DNA of 64,000 nt from Candidatus Gastranaerophilales bacterium (GTDB lineage: Bacteria; Cyanobacteriota; Vampirovibrionia; Gastranaerophilales; Gastranaerophilaceae), in the NCBI GenBank assembly GCA_944323425.1, contig CALUSL010000005.1, forward strand, positions 36,722 to 100,721. Direction: 5' to 3'. Below the pieces are notes generated by a model, which did no database searches, was not told where the DNA came from, and saw only the letters and a list, made by a program, of their open reading frames with translations. The position numbers were made by a program, and so were the translations under genes. Numbering within the stretch: position 1 is the first letter of the stretch; every line of letters begins with the position of its first letter. Shown piece by piece: positions 17,577 through 26,362 of this stretch.

Positions 17577-18325
17577 TGTTTGTATTTGATGAAATAAACG
17601 GGAAAAAAGTTTTAAAATCCACAATGCTGGAGGGCGTTGAGCACTTTTTTACTACAAGAGAGCTGCCGCTATTTCATGGTGATATGCCTGAACTGGAGAG
17701 CGAATGTGAACAAAACAGGAAGCTGGTGAAAGAATATCTCGGTGCAAAACACCTGATAAAACCGGTGCAAAAGCATACGGCAAATATTGAAAAAGCGGCT
17801 GCAGGCATGGATTTTGACAGCGTGGATGCACTTGTTGTTGATGACAATGAGATTGCGGTTTACCTGAACTTTGCGGACTGCGTACCTGTAATACTCTGGG
17901 ATGAGAAATTGAACAGAGGAGCTATTGCGCATGCGGGCTGGCGCGGTACAGAAATGCATATAGTTCCGAAAACAGTAGAGTTTATGAAAGAACTTTTCGG
18001 GTCCAATCCTGCTGATATTATAGCGGCGATAGGTCCGGCTATCTCAATGAAACATTTCGAAGTTGACGAGCCCGTGTTTCTTCGTCTGATGGGCTGTGTT
18101 GACCGGGACGGGTTCTGGGAAGAGGCAGGTCATGATGACAAATATCTGGTTGATTTAAAAAAACTAAATCAGATTCAACTCGAAGAAACAGGGGTAAGTC
18201 GGATTGACTTATGCGGCTATTGTACTTATGATTGTAATGATATATTCTTTTCATACAGGAAAGAAAGCGGAAACACTGCGCGTCACAGTGCTGTTTTAAA
18301 ATTGAAGGAGCGGAAATGTCAGTAA
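17576..18325 (+). CDS. pgeF: YfiH-family purine nucleoside phosphorylase / polyphenol oxidase
   Basis: This 249-residue member of the YfiH/FAMIN family acts on purine nucleosides (phosphorolysis and adenosine deamination in characterised members) and was earlier called a laccase-domain protein; a role in peptidoglycan editing is known in E. coli. The metal-site residues are seen in [15 protein letters not shown] and LCGYCTYD, and the family C-terminal [14 protein letters not shown] is present. It is translationally coupled to upp, a second purine/pyrimidine salvage gene, which supports a nucleoside role. It overlaps the next gene by ten bases. Confidence 0.9.
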   Translation: MFVFDEINGKKVLKSTMLEGVEHFFTTRELPLFHGDMPELESECEQNRKLVKEYLGAKHLIKPVQKHTANIEKAAAGMDFDSVDALVVDDNEIAVYLNFADCVPVILWDEKLNRGAIAHAGWRGTEMHIVPKTVEFMKELFGSNPADIIAAIGPAISMKHFEVDEPVFLRLMGCVDRDGFWEEAGHDDKYLVDLKKLNQIQLEETGVSRIDLCGYCTYDCNDIFFSYRKESGNTARHSAVLKLKERKCQ

Positions 18326-19614
18326 TAGAAAAAATAACGGATATAAGCAATACTATTTCTAAAGTTTTTAATTTTGCACTGGATAACGAAGAAATCCGGT
18401 CTGATTTTGATGAATATTTGAAAACAATAGGTGCTTATAATGCTCCTCAATCGAAAATCCAGGGGATTTTGACAACATACGTTTTTGAACGAATTTTGAA
18501 CAGACAGCATGAAACTGTTTTTTCAAAATATCTCTCGCAGAATGAAAATCTTGACAGCCATGAGCAGAAACTGATTAACTCGCTGCAAAATTCAATAAAT
18601 GCAATTTTTGAGGTAAAAAATGTATTCAAGAACGGATTCGAACTCTACAATCTTGTCGATGAAAAGACATACACAGTATTGCCTCTCGTAAAAATGTCTC
18701 ACCTTAGAGGAATTTACAAGGGGTCATATATTTCAGCAAGAATTTTTGAGTATGAAAATGAATACTATGTTGTTGAAATCAGTGATACTGCATCTTCTTT
18801 GAACAAAGATATGATGTACAAAAGAGCTGTTGCGAAAATTATAGAAGAACCGGAAGCATTATACAAAAACAATCCGGACAAACTCAAAGATATTGAGTCA
18901 GAAATTTCTAAATTTTGTGAAAAGTTTAAAGACTGCTTCGGTACTGATGTAGTGATAACGACCAGCGACAATGCTGACAACCTGATTGCAGCATTTAACG
19001 ACTTTTGTTTTGAAGAAAATGCTGACAGAGATGAGATAAAAAGTTTCATAAAAGAACCGGAAACATTCAGATTCTTTAAAGTCGGAGAATTTGACAGCGC
19101 GTATGACAGCTTTCTTGAAAATTCTCTTGGCGGATTTTCTAGCCACCGTGAAAAGTATGATGTAGGCGTTATTTATGACAACGAACTCGGACTCTATATA
19201 GTGCCATTTTACGGTACTTTGTGCAAAATTTTTGAGTCAGATGATTACAGGTCAATAGAAGGCTATGAAGCTTGCGTAAAAAACTTTCTGGAAAACGATA
19301 AGCTTCCATCGAATCTTGTTGTCCGTCTTTACAACGCATACCCGAATTTTCTAAAGGTTGTAAATGAGATTTACGGAAAAGAATACACGCTGGAATCACT
19401 GCTTGATGAATTTAAGGCACATTTTCTTGCAAACAAAATCATGTCACCGACCAGCGTACTGTATGCCTCAAAAACATTTTCCGAACTTATGGGATTCATT
19501 CCTTCAGAAGAAGATTCAAAACCGGTCATTCCTGAAGGCGCAAAACCCGGAAGAAATGATTTATGCCCCTGCGGCAGCGGAAAAAAATATAAAAAATGCT
19601 GCGGTATGGTATAA
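18316..19614 (+). CDS. Unknown protein with C-terminal SEC-C zinc motif
   Basis: The last ~22 residues of this 432-residue protein form a SEC-C motif ([19 protein letters not shown]), with CxC...CC zinc ligands as in SecA and many other bacterial proteins. The remaining ~400 residues are acidic and mostly helical and match no domain I know. The presence of SEC-C alone does not define function; it can mediate ribosome or protein contacts. The gene overlaps pgeF by ten bases and follows it in an operon. A UDG gene follows after 30 bases. Confidence 0.85.
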   Translation: MSVIEKITDISNTISKVFNFALDNEEIRSDFDEYLKTIGAYNAPQSKIQGILTTYVFERILNRQHETVFSKYLSQNENLDSHEQKLINSLQNSINAIFEVKNVFKNGFELYNLVDEKTYTVLPLVKMSHLRGIYKGSYISARIFEYENEYYVVEISDTASSLNKDMMYKRAVAKIIEEPEALYKNNPDKLKDIESEISKFCEKFKDCFGTDVVITTSDNADNLIAAFNDFCFEENADRDEIKSFIKEPETFRFFKVGEFDSAYDSFLENSLGGFSSHREKYDVGVIYDNELGLYIVPFYGTLCKIFESDDYRSIEGYEACVKNFLENDKLPSNLVVRLYNAYPNFLKVVNEIYGKEYTLESLLDEFKAHFLANKIMSPTSVLYASKTFSELMGFIPSEEDSKPVIPEGAKPGRNDLCPCGSGKKYKKCCGMV

Positions 19615-19644
19615 TAAATTAATAAAGTGTGTGGGGTTGGAACT

Positions 19645-20277
19645 ATGATACTGCATAAATTTGAAAAAATCGGTGATATTGACGCCGAAACAACAAAACA
19701 GTCTCTAAAAGAAATTCAAAATGTCTGCGAACAGTGCAGGGCATGCGACCTTTTTAAGACCCGCTCACATGTTGTATTTTCTGATGGCGCTGCGACAGCA
19801 GATATTATGCTGATAGGCGAAGCACCGGGTGCTGATGAAGATGCGACAGGCGTACCTTTTGTCGGAAGAGCCGGAAAGCTGCTTAATGAATTACTGGAAG
19901 CTTCCGGACTTTCCAGGGAAAATGATTTTTACATGTGCAATACCATAAAATGCCGCCCTCCTCAGAACAGGCAGCCGTCCAGAGAGGAGAAAGCCGCATG
20001 TGAAATTTATATGAAAGCTCAAATATCTCTTGTAAAACCTAAAATCATATTACTATGTGGCTCTACAGCAGCTTCATCATTTATAGACGAAGAATTTAAA
20101 ATCACACAGATAAGAGGAAAATGGCTGAATATATTTGACGGTATTGAGTCAATGGTCATTCTTCATCCATCATACCTTTTGCGCAACCATTCTGAAGAGC
20201 AGGGCAGCCCGAGATGGTTCACAAAACGCGATTTGGACAATGTTAAGAAAAAGCTGGATTTGTTACGAAATTCGTAA
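19645..20277 (+). CDS. Family 4 uracil-DNA glycosylase (4Fe-4S)
   Basis: This 210-residue protein belongs to the UDG family 4 / phage-type polymerase N-terminal domain group, which removes uracil from DNA. The N-terminal cluster ligands are in CEQCRACDL, motif A is GEAPGADEDATGVPFVGRAG, and NTIKCRPPQNR carries another Cys. LHPSYLLRN is the C-terminal DNA-interacting motif. I start at 19645 (MILHKFEK), with GGGG-rich sequence upstream; the in-frame start 18 bases earlier has no site. A TATAAT at about 19608 could be its own promoter, inside the end of the SEC-C gene. Confidence 0.92.
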   Translation: MILHKFEKIGDIDAETTKQSLKEIQNVCEQCRACDLFKTRSHVVFSDGAATADIMLIGEAPGADEDATGVPFVGRAGKLLNELLEASGLSRENDFYMCNTIKCRPPQNRQPSREEKAACEIYMKAQISLVKPKIILLCGSTAASSFIDEEFKITQIRGKWLNIFDGIESMVILHPSYLLRNHSEEQGSPRWFTKRDLDNVKKKLDLLRNS

Positions 20278-20347
20278 TAAACAGACTGGACAAAATTTTA
20301 CTTTTGTGCATTAATATAATGTACAATATACACTAAAAGGACAGAAA

Positions 20348-20437
20348 ATGAGAATCAGAAAGTATCAGCGACGCTGCTTTTATACTAACTCGAAGACTTT
20401 ACATCAAATGAATGTAACATTTTCTGTTGCACAATAG
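20348..20437 (+). CDS. Tiny Arg-rich ORF (29 residues), possible leader peptide
   Basis: MRIRKYQRRCFYTNSKTL begins this 29-residue ORF. AAAGGAC lies ten bases upstream of the ATG, and a TATAAT-like element is at about 20313. It ends ten bases before a strong terminator hairpin (20447-20477), so promoter, ribosome site, ORF and terminator form a self-contained unit. It could be a small protein or a leader peptide of an attenuator controlling the downstream membrane protein. No homologue is recognised. Confidence 0.45.
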   Translation: MRIRKYQRRCFYTNSKTLHQMNVTFSVAQ

Positions 20438-20446
20438 AATTTGGCT

Positions 20447-20477
20447 AAGGTCTTCTAAGGAATTAGAAGGCTTTTTT
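20447..20477 (+). terminator. Rho-independent terminator or attenuator
   Basis: CTTCTAA and TTAGAAG pair around a GGAA loop; the stem extends outward to about 12 pairs with two G-T wobbles. TTTTTT follows. It stops transcripts from the 29-residue ORF and any read-through from the UDG gene. Confidence 0.8.
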
Positions 20478-20564
20478 GTTACAAAATATAAAAAGTAAAA
20501 ACAAAATTAGCACAAATTTTTTATCACAATCATTAAATAGTTAAATCACAGGAGAAAATTAAAA

Positions 20565-20645
20565 ATGACAAATATACGACGAAATACACAAAGAAGGGCA
20601 AATGCTCGCATGGTTTTGGTTATGAACTTGGAATGGGGTCTATAA
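20565..20645 (+). CDS. Tiny Arg-rich ORF (26 residues) upstream of a membrane protein
   Basis: MTNIRRNTQRRANARMVL begins this 26-residue ORF, ending LEWGL. AGGAG lies eleven bases upstream of the ATG at 20565. Its N-terminus resembles the 29-residue ORF at 20348 in pattern (M-x-I-R-basic-basic). The stop is 27 bases before the ATG of the 488-residue membrane protein. A leader peptide or a small basic protein are both possible. Confidence 0.42.
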   Translation: MTNIRRNTQRRANARMVLVMNLEWGL

Positions 20646-20672
20646 TCCCTTAATTGTGTAAAGGAAAGGTCA

Positions 20673-22139
20673 ATGTCACTAAAAATTATTTCAACATTTG
20701 GAGATCACTCTTCATTATATCCGCTAGCCACCAAGGATATTATTAACAGCATCGGTATGACTGCTTATTCATATGAAGCAGCAGGAAGCGATAAGAACGC
20801 AAAATTAATTGAAGCAAAAGATAGATTTATAGATGAATTCGGTACAGAAGCTATTTGGCTTGGAGGCCTTCCGTTTTTTAAATGGCTTGCTGACAAAACG
20901 ATTTACAAAGCAAAGGGTTACAATCCCGATGTTGATGTAAGACTTATTAATGACAAAAATCAGCTTGAAGTCGCAAAAAAATACGCTGATTCTTTTTCTA
21001 AAAAACTTAACATGCCTGAAATTGCAAATGACCTGCTGAAAGCGGAAAAAGGCTCAAAACTCTTTAAAGGTCTTTTTATGGGCAAATTCTTTGCCGCTAC
21101 TGCATTGACACTTGCTTCTTACTTTACGCTGACTGTTTTAAAACAGAAATATACAGACAAGCAGGTTTTAAAAAAAGAACTTGAAAAACTCCAGAAACAG
21201 GAACAGTACAACAAGAACATAAAGAACAATCCGGCATTCAAAGCATTTACTATCGGCAAACAAAATCAGTCATTTGCCGGTAAAAACCCATCATTTAAAG
21301 GCTTTGGCGGTTTGCTGAATACGTTTATGTTCAACCCTGTACATAATATGTTTATCGTAGACGCAGGCATTACGTCAGAAAGACTTGCTATGGCAAGAAA
21401 CAAACACGAATTTATGGAATATGCAATTAAAGAGGGCAGCCTTTTGTTCTTCCTCTATGTTGCCGGTAAATATATACAACAGGGCATTGAACATATGAGC
21501 GACAAGCTCTTTAATAAACCTATTAAACTGCACGCTGACTTTATGAACTCGGATACTTTGAAAAATGCAATGAAAAATGATACGGTTAAATCTCACCTCG
21601 ATGATTTTAACGCATTGAAAAACGGAAATCCGATGAAAACAGAACAGGATATTGCTAAATATAAAAAGGCTATTTATGAATTTATTTATGATGAGAAAAA
21701 TGCTGACAATCTTGTTGTAAGAGCTGCAAAAAAATCAGGCATAATCAGTGTTATTGATGAAAATCCGAAAAAACTAAATGCACTGCAGAAATTCATAAAT
21801 ATCTTTAAAATTTCGGAAAAACCTGAAATCGGAAAAGTAAATCCTCATCAGTATATTGATACTAAAGATATCACAAATCTTGCTGACCATATTTCTGATT
21901 TTGTGAAGAAACAAAAAGCTTCAGGAAAATCTGTTGAAGAATTCCTTAAAACAGCAAAACAGTTCAAGGTCGGCTCCGTAATAGGAAACATCGGTATTTC
22001 ATGCCTGTTCCTCGGCTTTATTGTTCCAAAGATGATGAAGGCTTACAAAGACAAATATTACGGAGAAGGCTCTCATATTCAGCAGGGAATTCAGGAAAAA
22101 ATTGCAAGAATGAACTTCGGTCAAAATAGAATCGGCTAA
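20673..22139 (+). CDS. Unknown multi-pass membrane protein
   Basis: I do not recognise this 488-residue protein. Hydrophobic segments occur near 145-165 (FAATALTLASYFTLTVL), 250-265 (GSLLFFLYVAGKY) and 430-450 (IGNIGISCLFLGFIVPKMM); the loops are Lys-rich. A low-complexity stretch near 195-215 carries two related motifs, QSFAGK and PSFKGFGG. There is no cleavable signal peptide. AAAGGAAAGG lies upstream of the ATG. In my recollection such proteins are confined to gut Melainabacteria-like genomes; that is not shown by the sequence. It is preceded by two tiny ORFs that may regulate it. Confidence 0.82.
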   Translation: MSLKIISTFGDHSSLYPLATKDIINSIGMTAYSYEAAGSDKNAKLIEAKDRFIDEFGTEAIWLGGLPFFKWLADKTIYKAKGYNPDVDVRLINDKNQLEVAKKYADSFSKKLNMPEIANDLLKAEKGSKLFKGLFMGKFFAATALTLASYFTLTVLKQKYTDKQVLKKELEKLQKQEQYNKNIKNNPAFKAFTIGKQNQSFAGKNPSFKGFGGLLNTFMFNPVHNMFIVDAGITSERLAMARNKHEFMEYAIKEGSLLFFLYVAGKYIQQGIEHMSDKLFNKPIKLHADFMNSDTLKNAMKNDTVKSHLDDFNALKNGNPMKTEQDIAKYKKAIYEFIYDEKNADNLVVRAAKKSGIISVIDENPKKLNALQKFINIFKISEKPEIGKVNPHQYIDTKDITNLADHISDFVKKQKASGKSVEEFLKTAKQFKVGSVIGNIGISCLFLGFIVPKMMKAYKDKYYGEGSHIQQGIQEKIARMNFGQNRIG

Positions 22140-22211
22140 GCACCGGGGCTGTATACGTAATGCGATTCACAATCGCTGAATATGCACACAGCTTTCTAAT
22201 ACCGGTTGATT

Positions 22212-23195
22212 CTATTTTTCAATCGGTCTGTATGCCTGCGGATAGCAATAATCCTCTTTAAATCCGAGTCTTCTGTACATACGAACTGCCGGATAATTAT
22301 CAGTCTCTGTACTGGCATTAAGCTCGCTCAGTGTGTCAGAATGATTGTCCAGAGCAACTTTTAAAGTGTTATGCAGAAGTGTTTCTCCGAAACCTTTATA
22401 TCTGTGCTTATGCAGAATTCCAACAAGCGGGATGTTTCCGATTTTTCCGCCTGTGATATTTGCAAAACAGATACCGACAGGTTCGTTTTTGTATAACAAT
22501 ACACTTGTGCAATCAGGCAAAAACGTTCCGTAGATTCCGGATACAAGTTTTTCTATTATATCTCTGCAACCCTCTTTTGTTAGAAATCTTGTGTCAAAAA
22601 GCGCGTCTGATGAGTGTTTAAACGCATCATGTATGATATTTATGCTTTTGTTAAAATAAATATCTTTCCACTTTGATATTGAATAACCTGATGGGAGCTC
22701 TTCTGGCGTATGTGCATTAAAGATGTCCACTGATGATTGATTCGCAAACATAAAACGCACAACAGCAAGTCCAACCAGTTTAAATCCATAATTTGTAATT
22801 TCTTCTACGAATGTTGACTGGCTGCCGAGCATAGGATAAGTAGTTACCTTTTCTTTGAGCATATCTTTGTTCAGTTCAAGGTAGCGCTCCATCAATAGTT
22901 TTCTTTTCAGGTTCACTTCTTCTTCACCAAGACAGTGAATAATATTCAGCTCGAGTGCCTCACTTATCTCTGTTGTATAAACCATGAAAGCAGTGGGAAC
23001 TTCATCTTCAAGTAGTATAAGGCATTTAATCAGCCCTTCGTTAACCGCGTTTATAAAGTCCTCGTATTCAAGAGGTTCAAGCTCAAATTTGTAGTCTGAA
23101 AAGGATTTGCTTCTGAAGTCCTCGTATACTCCTCTGAAAACCTTTTTATATTCTTCTGTATATTCACAAACTTTGTATAATAAAATATTCGCCAT
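22212..23195 (-). CDS. GNAT-family N-acetyltransferase
   Basis: This 327-residue protein ends in a GNAT fold (about 195-327): VGICFANITGGKIGNIPLVG (beta4), the acetyl-CoA loop HKHRYKGFGETLLHN, and NYPAVRMYRRLGF (beta6/alpha4). The N-terminal half is a second, degenerate GNAT-like domain (AFMVYTTEISEALELNI). Substrate is unknown. It is the last gene of a five-gene operon with ribBA, ribE, an FAD oxidoreductase and an mnmD-like gene; the gap to ribBA is one base. Its position suggests, but does not prove, a link to cofactor metabolism. Confidence 0.87.
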   Translation of the reverse strand: MANILLYKVCEYTEEYKKVFRGVYEDFRSKSFSDYKFELEPLEYEDFINAVNEGLIKCLILLEDEVPTAFMVYTTEISEALELNIIHCLGEEEVNLKRKLLMERYLELNKDMLKEKVTTYPMLGSQSTFVEEITNYGFKLVGLAVVRFMFANQSSVDIFNAHTPEELPSGYSISKWKDIYFNKSINIIHDAFKHSSDALFDTRFLTKEGCRDIIEKLVSGIYGTFLPDCTSVLLYKNEPVGICFANITGGKIGNIPLVGILHKHRYKGFGETLLHNTLKVALDNHSDTLSELNASTETDNYPAVRMYRRLGFKEDYCYPQAYRPIEK

Positions 23196-23196
23196 A

Positions 23197-24444
23197 TTAT
23201 TGCTCCATGCCGGCTGTGTTTAAAAGATGGTGCATCTTGTTCACTTTAGTACAAAGGTATCTTTTGTTGTACTTTGTGCACTCCGATTCAACCTGTATTC
23301 TTTCAACAATCTCGAGCCCGTACCCTTCAAGCCCGATTATCTTTTTCGGATTATTTGTTATCAATTTGAATTTTGTAAAACCTAAATCGAGCAGTATCTG
23401 CGCTCCGTCGCCATAGTCTCTCAGGTCTGAAGCGAATCCGAGAGAAAGATTTGCTTCTACAGTATCTTGCCCTTTATCCTGCAGAGCATAAGCTTTGATT
23501 TTGTTAACTATACCAATTCCTCTGCCTTCGTGATTCATAAGATAAACGACAGCGCCTTTTCCATACTCATTAATCATTTTCATAGAGTTTTGCAGCTGAC
23601 TGTTGCAGTCACACCTTAGACTGTGGAAAGTGTCTCCTGTGAGACAGATGCTGTGCATTCTAACGAGCGGAATTTTGTCCGAGCCATCGTCTTTCACCAG
23701 CGCTACATGTTCCTGACCGCTCAATTTGTGCCTGTAACCAACGAGTTTAAAATCCCCGAATACGGTCGGCAAGTCTACTTCAGCTTCACGCTTCATCAGT
23801 CTTTCGTTTTTAAGTCTGTATGCTATCAAATCCGCAACTGTTATGAATTTTATATTGTGCTTGTCAGCAAAAGCTCTTAAATCATCTCTACGCGCCATAG
23901 AACCGTCAGGATTGACTATTTCACAGCAGATACCTATTTCTTTTAGCCCCGCTAATCTGCATAAATCAACAGTTGCCTCTGTATGCCCGACTCTTTCAAG
24001 AACTCCGCCTCTTTTTGCTATCAAAGGAAAAACATGTCCCGGTTGGCGCAGGTCAGAGGGTTTTGCATTATCATCAGCCATAATTTGAATTGTTTTTGCT
24101 CTATCAAAAGCAGAAACACCGGTTGTTACACCGTATTTCGGATCTGCATCAACGCTCTGGGTAAAAGCTGTTCCTTTAACATCAGTGTTGTTTTTGACCA
24201 TCTGGTCAAGTCCGAGCTGTTTTGCCATATCAGGGGTAAGCGGAACACAGAGAATACCTTTTGCTTCCGAAATCATAAAGTTTACCATCTCGGGCGTTGC
24301 TTTTTGTGCTGCACAGATTAAATCACCCTCATTTTCTCTTGATTCATCGTCAGCAACTATTACCATTCCACCGTTTTTTATGGTCTCTATTGCACTTTCT
24401 ATAGTATCAAATCTGTATTTTTTGTTTACTTCTGTGTTAAGCAT
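23197..24444 (-). CDS. ribBA: DHBP synthase / GTP cyclohydrolase II fusion
   Basis: This 415-residue bifunctional enzyme makes both precursors of riboflavin. The RibB half (about 10-205) has DDESRENEGDLICAA, KRGGVLERVGHTEATVDLCRLAG, and MARRDDLRAFADKH. The RibA half (about 210-405) has the zinc site CLTGDTFHSLRCDCNSQL, LMNHEGRGIGIVNKIKAY and NNPKKIIGLEGYGLE. Both active sites look intact. It is one base downstream of ribE and one base upstream of the GNAT gene. ribH is 12 kb away and ribD is not in this window. Confidence 0.97.
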   Translation of the reverse strand: MLNTEVNKKYRFDTIESAIETIKNGGMVIVADDESRENEGDLICAAQKATPEMVNFMISEAKGILCVPLTPDMAKQLGLDQMVKNNTDVKGTAFTQSVDADPKYGVTTGVSAFDRAKTIQIMADDNAKPSDLRQPGHVFPLIAKRGGVLERVGHTEATVDLCRLAGLKEIGICCEIVNPDGSMARRDDLRAFADKHNIKFITVADLIAYRLKNERLMKREAEVDLPTVFGDFKLVGYRHKLSGQEHVALVKDDGSDKIPLVRMHSICLTGDTFHSLRCDCNSQLQNSMKMINEYGKGAVVYLMNHEGRGIGIVNKIKAYALQDKGQDTVEANLSLGFASDLRDYGDGAQILLDLGFTKFKLITNNPKKIIGLEGYGLEIVERIQVESECTKYNKRYLCTKVNKMHHLLNTAGMEQ

Positions 24445-24445
24445 T

Positions 24446-25087
24446 TTATAAAAACCCGTTTTCTTTTAAAAATTCGATATCCAGTGTGTTTTTATTATGG
24501 TCCGGTGATAAATATTTTTCAACATATTTACTCAGCAAATCCGTCTCCAGATTTACCTTATCACCGATTTTGAGGAACTTTAGCGTTGTATTTTCAATGG
24601 TATGAGGTATTACTGCAACGCTAAAACTATCCTGAAATACTTCTGCAACAGTAAGGCTCACGCCGTCAAGAGTGACAGAACCTTTTTTAGCAATCTGGCG
24701 CATTTGAGCTTCAGGCGCCTTAAAAACAAACTCGACAGCTTCACCGACACTGTTTTTTGCCTTTAGCACGGCTGCAGCGTCAACATGACCGCTCACGATA
24801 TGTCCGCCCAGTCTGTCCGAAAGTCTTAATGCCCGCTCAAGATTAACTACAGAACCTGCATTAAGTGAGCCAAGCGTCGTTAGTCTGAGCGTTTCATAGG
24901 ATGAAAATACTTCAAACCAGCCATCGCCCAGTTTTGTAACAGTCTGGCATGCACCGTTTACTGCAATACTGTCACCTGCCTTTGTACCCTCTAGCACAGT
25001 TTTTGCTGCTATTTTAAAGTAAGCAGAATTGTTTTCTTTTTTGACGGCAGTGATAGTACCTGTTTCTTCTATTATTCCAGTGAACAT
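24446..25087 (-). CDS. ribE: Riboflavin synthase alpha chain
   Basis: This 213-residue enzyme dismutates two 6,7-dimethyl-8-ribityllumazine molecules into riboflavin. Two lumazine-binding repeats are visible: MFTGIIEETGTI...SIAVNGACQTV at the N-terminus, and GGHIVSGHVDAAA...GSVTLDGVSLTVAEV in the second half. Length is typical. It lies 12 bases after the FAD oxidoreductase gene and one base before ribBA. No FMN riboswitch fits in the gap. Confidence 0.96.
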   Translation of the reverse strand: MFTGIIEETGTITAVKKENNSAYFKIAAKTVLEGTKAGDSIAVNGACQTVTKLGDGWFEVFSSYETLRLTTLGSLNAGSVVNLERALRLSDRLGGHIVSGHVDAAAVLKAKNSVGEAVEFVFKAPEAQMRQIAKKGSVTLDGVSLTVAEVFQDSFSVAVIPHTIENTTLKFLKIGDKVNLETDLLSKYVEKYLSPDHNKNTLDIEFLKENGFL

Positions 25088-25099
25088 AACAATAATGTA

Positions 25100-26362
25100 T
25101 CACAAAAATAAACTTGCGACATGTTTAGCAACAGCCTCACCCATAGAAAAACACGATGTCTGTATTCTCAGCGCTGCCTGCGCCTCAAAATCGGCAGACA
25201 GATTTCTGCCTGCAATAAAAAGATTTTTATAATCTGACGCACATAGAGCGCCGATAGGCAGCTGGTAAGGCTGTTTTACCTTATTAAGCACCGATGTTTC
25301 TTTTTTGTATGAATGTATATCTATCGGATAATCAGCACTTAGCACAGGATTTTCATAGGTTTTTCCAGAGAGAATGTCCTCTTTTGTGTATATAACATTA
25401 CCCTGAACACGGCGGGATTCCCGAATACCAAGCATATCAGCGATATTTGAAATATAAGATTTTTCAAACCCCGGAAAGTACTTTTTCATAAAATTATACA
25501 GTCTCCACACCTGTTTTCGCCCTAATATCAAGGCTTTTGAGGTATCAACAGGGTCTATTGGGTCCAGTTCCCTGTCTGCAATTATCCTCGGACAGTTCAA
25601 AGAGACCGTTCCGGGCATACCAGGTACCGTAAATAGCTGAAAATAGGCTGTATCGGCTTCTTCAAGATCACCTTTGTTTACAGCCTCTTCAAAAACCGGC
25701 CACAGTGCCCAGTTTCTGCTCTTATCCCAGGTACAAGCCGTAGAAAGATGAATTTCTCCGTTTATACAGCAGGAAGTAGTTACATCTCGATTTTTGTCCA
25801 GATCCATAATCCAGTTTGAAAAAGTTTCTAAATTTATTCCGGAAACATGAAAACGTAACGTCATTGGCTGAAAATTTTTATAATTTTCTAAAATTTTATT
25901 TTTTGCAAGCAAAGAAAAATTTCCATCGCCTGTCGAGTCTACAAAATATTTCGATTCGATATATAACGATAATATTTTTGAATTAACTTTAATTGATTTT
26001 ATTAAATTTTCTTCACAATTCACTTCTACTACGTCTGTACCAAACAAAATACTGCATCCTGCCTCTGTAAGCATTTCATCGAGCACTATTTTTGCTATCT
26101 CAGGATTAAACCAGCCGTCGTTCCCGTCTGAATAGGTTATTTGCCCGCCATATTCCGACATTTTTTGTACAAAATCATTATAAAAATCACAATTTATACC
26201 TTTTTTATCGGATTTCATCGCCGGAATTACCAGAGCAGATGTGATTGAACCGCCAAGATGAATGTTTTTTTCTATAACAAGTGTTTTTAGCCCTGATTTT
26301 GCTGCAGTATAGGCGCAGGCAACACCGGCTGTTCCTCCTCCGCATATTACAATATCAAACAT
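25100..26362 (-). CDS. FAD-dependent oxidoreductase (FAD_oxidored type)
   Basis: This 420-residue flavoprotein has an N-terminal Rossmann FAD motif (CGGGTAGVACAYTAAKSG), a middle DSTGDGNFSLLAKN and a C-terminal FAD segment (DYKNLFIAGRNLSADFEAQA), as in the succinate dehydrogenase-like/FAD_oxidored superfamily. LGIRESRRVQGNVIYT is a conserved motif of that family. It overlaps the upstream mnmD-like gene by 16 bases, and the riboflavin genes follow. It is not the MnmC1 (DAO-type) domain. Substrate unknown; a role alongside the tRNA methyltransferase-like protein is only a guess from gene overlap. Confidence 0.87.
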   Translation of the reverse strand: MFDIVICGGGTAGVACAYTAAKSGLKTLVIEKNIHLGGSITSALVIPAMKSDKKGINCDFYNDFVQKMSEYGGQITYSDGNDGWFNPEIAKIVLDEMLTEAGCSILFGTDVVEVNCEENLIKSIKVNSKILSLYIESKYFVDSTGDGNFSLLAKNKILENYKNFQPMTLRFHVSGINLETFSNWIMDLDKNRDVTTSCCINGEIHLSTACTWDKSRNWALWPVFEEAVNKGDLEEADTAYFQLFTVPGMPGTVSLNCPRIIADRELDPIDPVDTSKALILGRKQVWRLYNFMKKYFPGFEKSYISNIADMLGIRESRRVQGNVIYTKEDILSGKTYENPVLSADYPIDIHSYKKETSVLNKVKQPYQLPIGALCASDYKNLFIAGRNLSADFEAQAALRIQTSCFSMGEAVAKHVASLFL

